Part shown: positions 1 to 9,365 of the stretch, piece after piece
Layout of the letters: each line of letters opens with the position of its first letter
Position numbering within the stretch: the first letter of the stretch is position 1
The notes under the pieces: generated by a model
What the model saw: only the letters and a program-made list of their open reading frames with translations
What the model was told of the DNA's origin: nothing
The model's database searches: none
Made by a program: the position numbers and the translations under genes
Assembly: GCF_002305895.1 (NCBI RefSeq)
Contig: NZ_CP022203.1
Coordinates: forward strand, 4,070,501-4,134,500
DNA from: Corallococcus macrosporus DSM 14697
GTDB lineage: Bacteria; Myxococcota; Myxococcia; Myxococcales; Myxococcaceae
DNA length: 64,000 nt
Direction: 5' to 3'

Positions 1-3000
1 GCGTCAAGGCGCTGATAGGCCATGTCGGCTGGGCGGCGGGCGCGGCGTCGGTCATCAAGCTGTGCAAGGCGCTGGAGCACCGGCGCTTCCCCGTGCAATC
101 CAACTTCGAGGCACCTGGCGCCGCGCTGCGCGCCATGGGACCGGGCTTCGAGGTGAACACGCGCGAGCAGCCCTGGCCGGAGAATGGCGAGCTGCCCCGC
201 CGCGCCGCCACCAATGGCTTTGGCTTCGGCGGCACCAATGCCCACCTGGTGCTGGAGGAGTACCGCGGTCCTTCGTCAGCGCCTCGGAGGCCCGTGGCGG
301 ATGCCTCCACGCTCGTGGTGGTGGCCGCCGAGGGGCTGTTTCCGGATGGTCGAGGGCGGCCCGTCGCGGGAGTGCCGGTCGATGTGGGCACGCGCTTCGA
401 CCTGGACGCGCTCCGCTTACCGTCCACGGTGCGACTGCTGCCCGACATCTCCGAGGACATGGATGCGACGCAGCTCCTGGGGCTCGTGGCCGCGAGTTCT
501 CTCGTCCAGAAGCTGGGCGCGTTCGACACCCTTCGCCCGGGGACGGCCATCGTGCTGGGGCTTGAAGGAAAGACGCGCCGAGGTGTCGAGGCGGTCCAGC
601 GCGTCCTGGACTTCACGCTCCAGCGGCGCCTGCGGGAGAGGGCCCGCCGGGAGCCTGCGTCCGTCGCGGTGCTCCCCCTGGCGGAGAAGCTTCACCTGGC
701 GGTGATGGAGGGCATTCGTCCATCGGGGCCGTACACGCTCCAGGGAATGATGCCCAACGTCACGCCTGGCCGTGTCGCGGGGGCGCTCGACGTCAAGGGG
801 CCCAACTTCGTGGTGGATGCTGGCGCGGCGTCTTCCGCGGCGGCACTCCAGGCCGCTCGGGGCCTTCTGGAGAGCGGCTTCAAGCTCGTGCTCGTGGGCA
901 GTACGCACATCGGGAGGCCCGGAGAGGTTCGGGGTGCCCAGCAGCCGCAGGAGGGCACGGCGCTCTTCGCCGTGACGACGGCGGAGCAGGCACGCGAGCT
1001 GGGCTTGAAGCCCTTGTGCCAGCTCCAGCTCGCCGCCCGTGGTTCTCGGGACATGAAGGCAGGCACCGACCTGCCGCCTCACTCGGCGGCGGAGAGCCTG
1101 GCATTGCTGCGCGCCGTGCAGGCCGCCGAAGTCGGTCGTGCCTCCAGCCTGCGCTTCCACCCGGATGCCGCGACGGGCGTTCGGCTGGAGGTGCAGCTCT
1201 TGCCTGCATCCGAGCGCCCCAGGGAGGCGTCGTCTCTCACGGCTGCTCCGCGAACGCATCCCGATGCCGTGACGGATGGGCGGAGTGAGCTGCCGTCTCG
1301 TCCCGCGGAGGGTAGGCGCCTTGGGGCTCCCATCGCCGAGCCACCGGCGGCGCCGGGAGCGGGCACGGCTGGAGCCGAGACGTCCGAGGCCTCCGGAGGT
1401 TTCGACCATGCCGCGCCCATTCAGTACCTGTCACCCGTGCTGGTGGCGCGTCCCCCTCGGACGACGCGGCCGTCGCACCTCAAGGGTCGGAGGGTGTTGT
1501 TCATCTCGGAGGACGCGTCACTCGCGCGCGAGCTGGCGAGCCATGCGGAGGCCCTGTGTGGACCTGGGCACCTGGTTCTCTGCGCGGGGACGGGGGGCGA
1601 CGGGGAGCGTGTCCGCCACATCGACCTCTCGACCGACGCAACGGCGGAAGCCGGACTGGCCGCGCTCGGCTTCGAGCCGGAGGTCATCCTCGCGGTCAGC
1701 CGCATCGAGGCTGGGGCTCGCGAGGCCGAGGTGGTGGCGGATACGGCATCGAAGCACGGGGCGCTGGAGCTGCTCTTCTTGTCCGCGCGCCGCGCCTACG
1801 AACGGCTGGTCCGTGGCGAGGTGGAGCTTGCGAGCCTGTGCATTGGCGCGGTCGGGGCGCGCCGGTGTCTGCACCCCGTGTCGGGGCTGTTCGCGGGATT
1901 GCTCAAGTCCGTTGGACGGGAGGTGCCCGCTCGCAACGTGCGAGCGATCTCCACCACGGCCATGCCGCTCCCCGAAGCACTCCAACTGACTGAAGCCGAG
2001 CTGGGCTCGGAGGCGGAAGGTCCGCCCACCATCGAGGTCTGCTTCGAGGGCCCGGTGCGGTGCGTCCGAGTCCTTCGCGTGACGGACGTCACGGCGGAGC
2101 CGGCGAAGACGCTCGACGCGGGCTCAGTGGTCCTGCTCACGGGTGGGGGGCGAGGCGTGACGGCCGTCCTCGCGGGGGCCCTGCTCAAGCGCTACGGCTG
2201 CAAGGTGGTGCTCGTGGGCCGAAGCGACCCGGACGAGGCGCCCGAGCGGGTGCTCCAGGCCCGTGAGGAGGACCTGCCGCGGGTGGAGCGTGAGTTCTAC
2301 GCGGCGGAGCTGGCCAGCAACCGGGGCGTGCGGATGCCAGAGCTGCGCAGGCGCTTCGAGCGTTTCCTGGCCGCTCGCGAGCTGAAGCTCACGCTGGCGG
2401 GCCTGGGCCGACTCCCGGGCGAGGTGCTCTACCGCGCCGCGGACGTGACGAAGGCCGCGGACGTCGACCGGGTCCTCCAGGAGATTGTCGACACGCACGG
2501 GCGGCTGGACCTGGTGGTGCATGGGGCGGGCACGCAGACGTCCAAGAAGCTGAACCGCAGGCAACTGGGTGAGCTGCGCCTGAACCTGGGCACCAAGCTG
2601 TTGGGGCTCCGGAACCTGCGGGACGTGTGTGTGAAGCGGCTCGAGCGGCCGGTGCCGTTCCACGTCCTCACTTCCGCGTTCAGCTACATCGGGAACGACG
2701 GACAGGCGGACTACGGCGCCGCGAACGAGGCGCTGGACCGGCTCTGTGCCTGGGTCAGTGACGCGAGCCAGGAGGTCCGGTGGTGCAGCGTGGGGTGGCT
2801 GGCGTGGGATGGAATCGGCATGACGCGCGGCTCGGAGTACCGCGTGCTCGGTGCCAGCCGGCATCTGCGCGGCATCCGGGCGGAGGAGGGTGAGGCGCTC
2901 TTCCTCCAGCTCGTGGACGGACGGCCCCGTCAGGCCATCAACGTCCAGCTCACGGAGAGCGAGCGGTCCTACTACGGCCTGGAGGTCGTACCCGCGGCCA

Positions 3001-3830
3001 TCCTGCATGAACTGGTCGTGGATGCGGCCCGTGTTCCGTGCCTGGAGGACCACCTCGTGCGTGGCACCCCCACGCTTCCCGGGGCCTGGGCGTTGGACCT
3101 GATGCTGCAAGCGGCGGTGGGCAACGGGCGGCCGGAGCTGCGGACGGTGACCATCGAAGACGTCCGGTTTTCGCGCTTCATCCGCGTCAAGCCGGGCGGA
3201 CGGCAACACCTGCGCGCCGAATGCACGCCCCTCATCGACGAACCCGGACGTCACGGTGTGCGGGTGCGGCTGATGGGGGACATCGTCCACGCCTCAGGCG
3301 TCGTGCTGGAGAAGGACCTCGTCTACGCGGAGGCGCGCTTCACGTTGACGGCGGAGCCTCCCACGGGGACGCCGGCCCTGGATGCGGCGGCGCCCTCGGG
3401 GCGGGCGCTGCGTGTCCATGACCCGCACTGCGCCGCGGGGGCGCCCATCGAGCTGCGGAAGATGTTCGACTGCCTGGAGGAGATTCGCCTTGAGCCGTCG
3501 GGCCGGTTCGCTCGGATGGGGCTGCCATCGGCGCCGAATCAAGCGGGGAGCTCCGTCCCCGCGCTCGTCCTGGACGCCGCCTTGCGGTTGAGCGCGATGC
3601 ATGTGGATGGGGAGTCGAGCGCCGTGTTCGCCCCCATCCAGTTCCAGCGCGCGACGTTCGACAGGGGCCTGGTGGAGGCCCGAGGTGGGGCGCCGCTCCA
3701 CCTCTCACTGAAGGCGCTGCCGCCGCGAGTGGATGGCGACTTGCTGGAGTGCGGAACCGTCGCGGCGCTCGATGAGGCGGGACGGCTTCGGATGTTGCTC
3801 GAGGGCGGCCTTGCGCGGCCCATGGCTTGA
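1..3830 (+). CDS. Polyketide/PUFA-type synthase, 3' part (KS - inactive KS/CLF - KR - DH)
   Basis: The gene runs in from upstream; the frame is open from position 3. The first ~290 bases encode the end of a ketosynthase: the GHVGWAAGAAS segment carrying a catalytic His and the terminal GFGGTNAHLVLE motif. At about 640-1030 lies a second ketosynthase-like domain whose active-site motif reads DAGAASS where a working KS has DTACASS. The nucleophilic Cys is therefore Ala (825-827), so this is probably a chain-length-factor-like partner. A ketoreductase follows (Rossmann motif near 2128-2170, S/Y catalytic region near 2680-2740), then a dehydratase with a perfect HxxxGxxxxP motif (about 3051-3080). 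In the second dehydratase helix the usual D-xxx-Q looks like D-xxx-R. No AT or ACP is visible in the part seen. The domain set recalls PUFA synthases (PfaA/PfaC) but is not an exact match to either. The next gene, 24 bases on, is a desaturase. The assignment as an iterative fatty-acid/polyketide synthase is firm; the product is unknown. Confidence 0.85.
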   Translation, partial: VKALIGHVGWAAGAASVIKLCKALEHRRFPVQSNFEAPGAALRAMGPGFEVNTREQPWPENGELPRRAATNGFGFGGTNAHLVLEEYRGPSSAPRRPVADASTLVVVAAEGLFPDGRGRPVAGVPVDVGTRFDLDALRLPSTVRLLPDISEDMDATQLLGLVAASSLVQKLGAFDTLRPGTAIVLGLEGKTRRGVEAVQRVLDFTLQRRLRERARREPASVAVLPLAEKLHLAVMEGIRPSGPYTLQGMMPNVTPGRVAGALDVKGPNFVVDAGAASSAAALQAARGLLESGFKLVLVGSTHIGRPGEVRGAQQPQEGTALFAVTTAEQARELGLKPLCQLQLAARGSRDMKAGTDLPPHSAAESLALLRAVQAAEVGRASSLRFHPDAATGVRLEVQLLPASERPREASSLTAAPRTHPDAVTDGRSELPSRPAEGRRLGAPIAEPPAAPGAGTAGAETSEASGGFDHAAPIQYLSPVLVARPPRTTRPSHLKGRRVLFISEDASLARELASHAEALCGPGHLVLCAGTGGDGERVRHIDLSTDATAEAGLAALGFEPEVILAVSRIEAGAREAEVVADTASKHGALELLFLSARRAYERLVRGEVELASLCIGAVGARRCLHPVSGLFAGLLKSVGREVPARNVRAISTTAMPLPEALQLTEAELGSEAEGPPTIEVCFEGPVRCVRVLRVTDVTAEPAKTLDAGSVVLLTGGGRGVTAVLAGALLKRYGCKVVLVGRSDPDEAPERVLQAREEDLPRVEREFYAAELASNRGVRMPELRRRFERFLAARELKLTLAGLGRLPGEVLYRAADVTKAADVDRVLQEIVDTHGRLDLVVHGAGTQTSKKLNRRQLGELRLNLGTKLLGLRNLRDVCVKRLERPVPFHVLTSAFSYIGNDGQADYGAANEALDRLCAWVSDASQEVRWCSVGWLAWDGIGMTRGSEYRVLGASRHLRGIRAEEGEALFLQLVDGRPRQAINVQLTESERSYYGLEVVPAAILHELVVDAARVPCLEDHLVRGTPTLPGAWALDLMLQAAVGNGRPELRTVTIEDVRFSRFIRVKPGGRQHLRAECTPLIDEPGRHGVRVRLMGDIVHASGVVLEKDLVYAEARFTLTAEPPTGTPALDAAAPSGRALRVHDPHCAAGAPIELRKMFDCLEEIRLEPSGRFARMGLPSAPNQAGSSVPALVLDAALRLSAMHVDGESSAVFAPIQFQRATFDRGLVEARGGAPLHLSLKALPPRVDGDLLECGTVAALDEAGRLRMLLEGGLARPMA

Positions 3831-3854
3831 GACCCCTTTCCTTCGGGTGAACGC

Positions 3855-4946
3855 ATGAGTTCTTCCAATCCGCAGGCGGGTCCCATCCCCGCCGATGACC
3901 CCAAACTGCTGCGGTCCGAGCTGCGCCGGGTCATGCCTCCGGAGTCCTTCCAGCCACAGCCCCTGCGCGGCGTCGTCGCGTTCGGGCTGGTGCCGGTGAT
4001 GGTGGTGCTGATGTGGGCGGTGAGCCGCGGGCGGCTGCCCTGGTGGGCGTGTCTGCTCAGCTCGTTCGTGCTCGGGCAGATGGTGACGGCCGTGGGCCTG
4101 GCGGCACACGAGGCGTTGCACCACGCGGTGTTCCGGAGCAGGACGCTGGAGAGTCTGCTGGGCTGGGTGGGCTTCGCGCCCTTCCTGGTGACGCCCGGGA
4201 ACTGGCGGGCGTGGCACGTCCAGGCGCATCACAGCGCGGCCAACGTCCTGGTACGGGACCCGGACATCCTGCCCCGGCGCAGTGAGTGGCGGACGCAGTG
4301 GTTCGCCAAGGTGTTCCACGCGATGTCCCCGGGCTCGGGGTCGCTGCTGAGCTTCGTCAGCTTCAGCTTCTTCTTCACGGCCCAGGGGCAGGCCTTTTTG
4401 TGGCACCACAGCCGGCTGCCGCAGTTCAAGCATGTGCACATGCATCGGACACGGGAGCGCATCCTCACGGTGCTGGTGGTTCTGGGCTGGGGCGCGGTGG
4501 GCTGGTGGATGGGACCGCTGGGGGCGCTCTATGCGCTCATCCTGCCGCTCCTCATCGGCAACATCACCTTGATGATCTACATCGCCACCAACCATTGGCT
4601 GCTCGCCGCGCACGAAGAATCCGACAACCCCTTCGTGAACACGGCCAGCGTGGCGACGCACCCGGTGATGGACTGGATGCACTTCAACTTCAGCCACCAC
4701 CAGGAGCACCACATCTTCCCGGCGATGAGCCCGAAGTTCGCGCCGCTGCTGCGCAAGCACCTGCGTGAGCTGAACCCGGATGCATCCCAGGTGTACCCCC
4801 ACCTGCATGCGCTCAAGATGCTGTACCGGCGCCCCGCGCTCTACTCCGAGGATGGGCAGACGCTCATGACGTCCAAGGGGGCGCCCGCGATTGCCACGGA
4901 GGAGCTGCGCCGCCAGCTCAAGGTGCCAGAGCCCGCTGCGGGTTGA
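3855..4946 (+). CDS. Membrane fatty acid desaturase, DesA-like
   Basis: A 363-residue integral membrane protein with the three histidine boxes of membrane diiron desaturases: HEALHH (residues 86-91), HVQAHH (122-127) and HHQEHH (282-287). Hydrophobic pairs flank the boxes (about 42-80, 100-115, 205-250). The family introduces double bonds into acyl chains using O2 and an electron donor at the membrane. ATG 3855 follows the synthase stop by 24 bases, so the two are probably co-transcribed. The natural inference is that it desaturates the synthase product, but it could equally act on membrane lipids. Its stop overlaps a possible TTG start of the next gene. Confidence 0.88.
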   Translation: MSSSNPQAGPIPADDPKLLRSELRRVMPPESFQPQPLRGVVAFGLVPVMVVLMWAVSRGRLPWWACLLSSFVLGQMVTAVGLAAHEALHHAVFRSRTLESLLGWVGFAPFLVTPGNWRAWHVQAHHSAANVLVRDPDILPRRSEWRTQWFAKVFHAMSPGSGSLLSFVSFSFFFTAQGQAFLWHHSRLPQFKHVHMHRTRERILTVLVVLGWGAVGWWMGPLGALYALILPLLIGNITLMIYIATNHWLLAAHEESDNPFVNTASVATHPVMDWMHFNFSHHQEHHIFPAMSPKFAPLLRKHLRELNPDASQVYPHLHALKMLYRRPALYSEDGQTLMTSKGAPAIATEELRRQLKVPEPAAG

Positions 4947-4960
4947 AGGACCGGAGTGGT

Positions 4961-5815
4961 ATGCAGTGGGGCACCATGCCTCCGTCCGAGAACGAGTCCT
5001 ATCTCCTCGACTACCACCGCCGGCTCGCGGGTGTGACCGCGCGGTGGTTCTCGAAGACGCCTGTGTTTCGGGGGGACGCGCGGTTTCCCTCCACCTATGC
5101 GCTGCTTGCGGCGGAGGTTCCCCGCGAGGGGCGGCTGCGCGCAGTGCTCGACGTGGCCTGTGGTGATGGCTATCTGCTTGAGCTGCTCGCCCGGCGCGAG
5201 CACGGGCGCCCGGGACTTGTCGGCCTGGACATGAGCGAAAGTGAGCTCGCGCAGGCGGAGGCGCGTTTGGAGGGCGCCGCCACGCTGGTTCAGGGCGTGG
5301 CGCAGGCGCTCCCGTTCGAGGACACCTCTTTCGACGTCGTGCTCAGCCACCTGGCCCTGATGTTGATGGACGACTGCGAGCAGGTCCTCTCCGAGATTCG
5401 TCGCGTGCTCAAGCCCGACGGGAAGCTGTCCTGTGTCGTCGGTGGAGGCTTCGTCCCTTCGGGGACGCTCGCGGTGTTTCGTGGCCTGATGCAGTCCACC
5501 ATCGCGGTGCAGCCGCGCCCACCGCTGAGCCTGGGAGACACGCGCTTCCGCTCCAACGAGGGGCTGATGGCGCTCTTCGGCCTCGCCTTCCAGCAGGTCG
5601 ATGTCTTCGACCTCGAGGTCCAGGAGGTCGGTCCTCCGGAGCGCATCTGGGCCTCACTCGCCAGCACCTACGACGCCGACCAACTGCAGCCCGAGGCACG
5701 CGAAGACGTCCGGCGTGCGTTCCTCGCGGCGGTGGAGCCCATGAAGGATTCCGCTGGAAACCTCACCTGCGACTGGCGCATGCGGCAGGTGACGGCGAGC
5801 GCGCCCCGGCGCTGA
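4961..5815 (+). CDS. Class I SAM-dependent methyltransferase
   Basis: About 284 residues with a Rossmann-type SAM site: motif I VLDVACGDGY, an acidic residue at the end of beta-2 (GLDMS), then ALPFEDTSFDVVLSHLAL and the IRRVLKPDGKL post-motif (Methyltransf_11-like). I place the start at ATG 4961, which has GGAG about seven bases upstream. A TTG at 4943 in the same frame overlaps the desaturase stop and is the alternative. It is the third gene in a same-strand run with the synthase and desaturase, so it may methylate that product (O-, C- or ester methylation cannot be told apart). The substrate is not predictable from sequence. Confidence 0.8.
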   Translation: MQWGTMPPSENESYLLDYHRRLAGVTARWFSKTPVFRGDARFPSTYALLAAEVPREGRLRAVLDVACGDGYLLELLARREHGRPGLVGLDMSESELAQAEARLEGAATLVQGVAQALPFEDTSFDVVLSHLALMLMDDCEQVLSEIRRVLKPDGKLSCVVGGGFVPSGTLAVFRGLMQSTIAVQPRPPLSLGDTRFRSNEGLMALFGLAFQQVDVFDLEVQEVGPPERIWASLASTYDADQLQPEAREDVRRAFLAAVEPMKDSAGNLTCDWRMRQVTASAPRR

Positions 5816-5940
5816 GGCGTCATTTGAGGGGCCCGCGGTTGCGGGAGTCTGTGCGATGGAATGGCGCGAGCGGCAGGCTCCGGTTCGGCGCGCTGCTCCC
5901 CGTGTCCTCGGGGGACGGACTTCAGCGTCGACGCGGCATG

Positions 5941-5981
5941 AAAAAGGGCCCGAAGCCAGCGCCTGGCTCCGGGCCCTTCGT
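5941..5981. terminator. Bidirectional hairpin terminator between convergent genes
   Basis: A near-perfect palindrome: AAGGGCCCG, one unpaired base, AGCCAG, loop CGC, CTGGCT, one unpaired base, CGGGCCCTT. It is preceded by a run of A and followed by T-rich sequence, so it works as an intrinsic terminator in both directions. It lies between the methyltransferase (+) and hutH (-). Confidence 0.85.
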
Positions 5982-5999
5982 TATTCAATCCAAGAGGTA

Positions 6000-7526
6000 T
6001 CAGGCCGTGGCGGAGCGCACCGCCGCGAGCAGCTCGCCGGAGTCGACGAGCTGGCTCACCGCCTCGATGTCCCGGTGCAGCTCGCGGTCCTTGTCCATGT
6101 GGGGGACCTTGGAGCGGACCAGCTCGTACGCCGCGAGGGCGCCCTTGCCGGGCTTCAGCGGCAGGCGGAAGTCCAGCGCCTGCGCCGCGACGAGGATTTC
6201 AATGGCGAGGCAGGAGCGGGCGAAGTCGCTGACCTGACGGCCCTTGAGCGCCGCCGTCATGCCCATGGAGACGTGGTCCTCACGGCCCGCGGAGGACGGA
6301 ATCGAGTCCACGGACGCGGGGTGGCTCAGCACGCGGGACTCGGCCACCAGCGCCGCGCTGGTCACCTGCGCAATCATGAAGCCGGAGTTCAACCCGGAGT
6401 TCTTCGCCAGGAACGCCGGCAGGTTCGACAGCGCCGGATTCACGAGCTGCTCCACGCGCCGCTCGCTGATGGACGAGAGCTGCGTCAGCGCCATGGCCAC
6501 CACGTCCATGGCCAGGGAGATGGGCTGGCCGTGGAAGTTGCCGCCCGACACGATGCGCTCCGTGTCCGCGAACACCAGCGGGTTGTCCGTGGCGCTGTTG
6601 ACCTCCACCTCCAGGATGCGCCGCGAGAAGGCGATGCCCTCGCGCGCGGCGCCGTGCACCTGCGGCATGCAGCGCAGGGAGTAGGGGTCCTGCACCTTGC
6701 TGCAGTTGATGTGCGACTCCACCAGCTCGCTGCCCACCAGGATGCGCCGCAGGTGCGCCGCGACGTCCTTCTGGCCCGGGTGCGCGCGCACGTCGTGAAT
6801 CTCCGGGATGAAGGGCTTGTGGCTGCCCAGCAGGCCCTCCAGCGTCATGGCGCCCGCGACGTCCGCGATGTCCGCCAGGGACTCCGCGCGAAGCTGGAGC
6901 AGGGTGCCCACCGCGCACATGGCCTGCGTGCCGTTCACCAGGGCGAGGCCCTCCTTGGCCTCCAGCACCACCGGCTGCAGGCCCGCGCGCTGGAGCGCCT
7001 GCTTCGCGGGCAGCCGCTGGCCCTGGTAGAAGGCCTCGCCCTCGCCGATGAAGACGAGCGCCAGGTGCGCCAGCGGGGCCAGGTCTCCGGAGGCGCCCAC
7101 GCTGCCCCGCTCGGGGACCACGGGGACGACGTCCCGGTTCAGCATGTCCAGCGCCAGGGACAGCGTCTCCATGCGGATGCCGGAGTAGCCCTTGGCGAGC
7201 ACGTTGCAGCGGAGCAGCAGCAGCGCTCGCGCCTCCGGCAGGGGGAGGGGCGTGCCGACGCCACAGGCGTGCGAGAGGATGAGGTTGCGCTGGAGGTCGC
7301 GCAGATCCTTCTTGTCGATGCGGACCTCGGCCAGCGTGCCGAAGCCGGTGTTGATGCCGTAGGCGGGCGTGTCTCCAGCGGCGACACGGTCCACCAGGGC
7401 GCGCGAGGCCTGCACGCGGGTGGCGGCTTCCGGAGACAGCTCCACGGTGGCCTCGTTGCGAGCCACCTGGAGGATCTCTTCCAGCTTCAGGGTGTCACCG
7501 TCGATGAGGATACGAGGGCGCGACAT
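6000..7526 (-). CDS. hutH: Histidine ammonia-lyase
   Basis: 508 residues, the usual size for HutH. It catalyses L-histidine to trans-urocanate plus ammonia, the first step of histidine degradation. The MIO cofactor triad Ala145-Ser146-Gly147 sits in [11 protein letters not shown], and His86 in the LSHACGVG segment matches the HAL-type selectivity position (tyrosine ammonia-lyases differ here). YGINTGFG near residue 57 is the conserved inner loop. ATG at 7526 is chosen over the longer frame because GGAG lies about eight bases upstream. No other hut genes are adjacent. An MIO aminomutase or aromatic lyase is less likely given the His/Ser pattern. Confidence 0.93.
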   Translation of the reverse strand: MSRPRILIDGDTLKLEEILQVARNEATVELSPEAATRVQASRALVDRVAAGDTPAYGINTGFGTLAEVRIDKKDLRDLQRNLILSHACGVGTPLPLPEARALLLLRCNVLAKGYSGIRMETLSLALDMLNRDVVPVVPERGSVGASGDLAPLAHLALVFIGEGEAFYQGQRLPAKQALQRAGLQPVVLEAKEGLALVNGTQAMCAVGTLLQLRAESLADIADVAGAMTLEGLLGSHKPFIPEIHDVRAHPGQKDVAAHLRRILVGSELVESHINCSKVQDPYSLRCMPQVHGAAREGIAFSRRILEVEVNSATDNPLVFADTERIVSGGNFHGQPISLAMDVVAMALTQLSSISERRVEQLVNPALSNLPAFLAKNSGLNSGFMIAQVTSAALVAESRVLSHPASVDSIPSSAGREDHVSMGMTAALKGRQVSDFARSCLAIEILVAAQALDFRLPLKPGKGALAAYELVRSKVPHMDKDRELHRDIEAVSQLVDSGELLAAVRSATA

Positions 7527-7657
7527 TCGGGGCTCCAAGGGGTGCGGCGGAAGGGCGGGCACCCTAGCGTAAACGGGTGGGTGGTGGCGGGCGCTTTACA
7601 CCCGGCGGCCGGGCTCGTATAGCTCCCGCCCGTCTGAAGAGGGAGGTTGCAGGCGCC

Positions 7658-8935
7658 GTGGCACTCATCGTCCAGAAGTATGGCGGTACCTCCGTAGGTG
7701 ACGTGGGCCGCATCAAGAACGTGGCCCTGCGTTGCCTGGCGGCGCAGGAGGCCGGCCATGACGTGGTGGTCGTCGTGTCCGCCATGTCCGGCGAGACGAA
7801 CCGGCTGCTCAAGCTCGTGGCGCAGATCACCGACCGCCCGGATGAGCGCGAGCAGGACGTGGTCGTCGCCACCGGGGAGCAGGTCACCATCGGCCTCGTG
7901 GCCATGGCCATCCAGGCCCAGCAGGGGAAGGCGACCAGCTTCCTGGGCCATCAGGTGCGCATCGTCACCGACAGCACCTTCTCCAAGGCGCGCATCAAGA
8001 GCATTGACGCGCAGCCCATCCGCGCCGCGCTGGCCCGGGGCCACATCGTCGTGGTGGCGGGTTTCCAGGGCGTGGACGAGTCCGGGAGCGTCACCACGCT
8101 GGGGCGCGGTGGCTCCGACACCACCGCCGTCGCCGTGGCCGCCGCGCTGAACGCGGACGCCTGTGAAATCTACACGGACGTGGACGGCGTCTACACCACC
8201 GACCCCAACATGGTTCCGTCCGCGCGCAAGCTGGACCGCATCACCTACGAGGAGATGCTGGAGCTGGCCAGCGTGGGCGCCAAGGTGTTGCAGATCCGCT
8301 CGGTCGAGTTCGCCATGAAGTACAAGGTGCCGCTGTGGGTGAAGTCGTCCTTCACCGATGACCCCGGCACCCTCGTGTGTGAGGAGGACAGTTCCATGGA
8401 GGATGTGCTGGTCCGCGGCGTCGCGTATGACCGCAACGAGGCGAAGATCACGGTGTGCGGCGTGCCGGACATCGCGGGTGCCGCGGCGAAGATCTTCGGC
8501 CCGCTCGATGAGAAGCACATCGTGGTGGACCTCATCGTGCAGAACCCGTCGAAGGATGGCCGCACGGACCTGACGTTCACCGTGGGCAAGTCGGACTTCC
8601 TCACGGCGCAGGACGTGGTGCGCAAGGTCGCCGAGGAGATTGGCGCGGCGGGCATCGAGACGGACGGGGACATCGCGAAGGTGTCCATCGTGGGTGTGGG
8701 CATGCGCAACCACTCCGGCGTGGCGGCGCGGATGTTCCAGGCGCTGTCGGCCGAGGGCATCAACATCCAGATGATCTCCACGTCGGAGATCAAGGTATCG
8801 TGCGTGGTGCACGCCAAGTACACGGAGCTGGCCGTGCGCGCGCTGCACACCGCCTTCGGGTTGGATCAGCCGATGCCGCCGGAGGGCGTCACCGCTGTCT
8901 CCGAGACGGCGGCCCTGATGGGCGAGAAGGCCTGA
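7658..8935 (+). CDS. lysC: Aspartate kinase
   Basis: 425 residues. It phosphorylates L-aspartate, the committed step to lysine, threonine and methionine. The kinase domain opens with [10 protein letters not shown] and contains the [11 protein letters not shown] loop. Two ACT domains fill the last ~170 residues and would bind the feedback inhibitor. Start GTG 7658 has GGGAGG about 11 bases upstream. The size is that of the alpha subunit in alpha2-beta2 aspartokinases (Bacillus LysC II, Corynebacterium), and an internal start with its own ribosome site is present (see 8381-8398). Confidence 0.95.
   Translation: MALIVQKYGGTSVGDVGRIKNVALRCLAAQEAGHDVVVVVSAMSGETNRLLKLVAQITDRPDEREQDVVVATGEQVTIGLVAMAIQAQQGKATSFLGHQVRIVTDSTFSKARIKSIDAQPIRAALARGHIVVVAGFQGVDESGSVTTLGRGGSDTTAVAVAAALNADACEIYTDVDGVYTTDPNMVPSARKLDRITYEEMLELASVGAKVLQIRSVEFAMKYKVPLWVKSSFTDDPGTLVCEEDSSMEDVLVRGVAYDRNEAKITVCGVPDIAGAAAKIFGPLDEKHIVVDLIVQNPSKDGRTDLTFTVGKSDFLTAQDVVRKVAEEIGAAGIETDGDIAKVSIVGVGMRNHSGVAARMFQALSAEGINIQMISTSEIKVSCVVHAKYTELAVRALHTAFGLDQPMPPEGVTAVSETAALMGEKA
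8381..8398 (+). promoter_or_regulatory. Internal ribosome binding site and ATG for a lysC beta subunit
   Basis: GAGGAGG (8381-8387) precedes an in-frame ATG at 8396 (codon 247 of lysC) by eight bases. Initiation here would give a 179-residue protein containing only the ACT domains, ending at 8935. This is the arrangement known for alpha/beta aspartokinases. The site is plainly visible; its use is inferred. Confidence 0.7.
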
Positions 8936-8939
8936 GCGC

Positions 8940-9356
8940 GTGGCGAGCCGCACCGCCGCGCTCGCCGCCGTCGCGCTGGGGGTGTTGGGCGTGGGCGTGG
9001 TCGCGCGCCTGCGCTGGCCGGACACGGCGCCCGCGCTGGATTGCGCCTCGGAGTCCGTGCGGATCCGTCCGGATGGTGTGGCCACCTGTGGTGAGGGGGC
9101 CGTGCCGACGGGGGCCCAGGCGTTGGCGCTGGGGCGTCCGCTGGACCTGAACGCGGCGACCGAGGAGGAGCTTGCCCTCCTTCCAGGCGTCGGCCGCTCC
9201 CTGGCGCGGAGCCTCGTCGAGGCGCGCGAGGAGCAGGGCGGTTTCAAGAGCTGGGATGACGTGGACGCCGTCCGTGGCGTGGGTGCTGCCAAGTTGCGGA
9301 CCCTCCGGGCGGCCACTGCGCTTGGTGCTCCTCCGGACGCCGGGCCCGTGTGGTAA
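8940..9356 (+). CDS. ComEA-like helix-hairpin-helix protein
   Basis: 138 residues. An N-terminal hydrophobic segment (about 4-23) acts as membrane anchor or signal. A Cys pair region follows, then a ComEA-type double HhH: LDLNAATEEELALLPGVG and SWDDVDAVRGVGAAKL. The HhH motif binds double-stranded DNA non-specifically; in ComEA it captures DNA during natural transformation. GTG 8940 lies four bases after lysC, suggesting co-transcription. Myxobacteria have several such proteins, so a role in DNA uptake is plausible but not shown. Confidence 0.8.
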   Translation: MASRTAALAAVALGVLGVGVVARLRWPDTAPALDCASESVRIRPDGVATCGEGAVPTGAQALALGRPLDLNAATEEELALLPGVGRSLARSLVEAREEQGGFKSWDDVDAVRGVGAAKLRTLRAATALGAPPDAGPVW

Positions 9357-9365
9357 GCACGTCGA

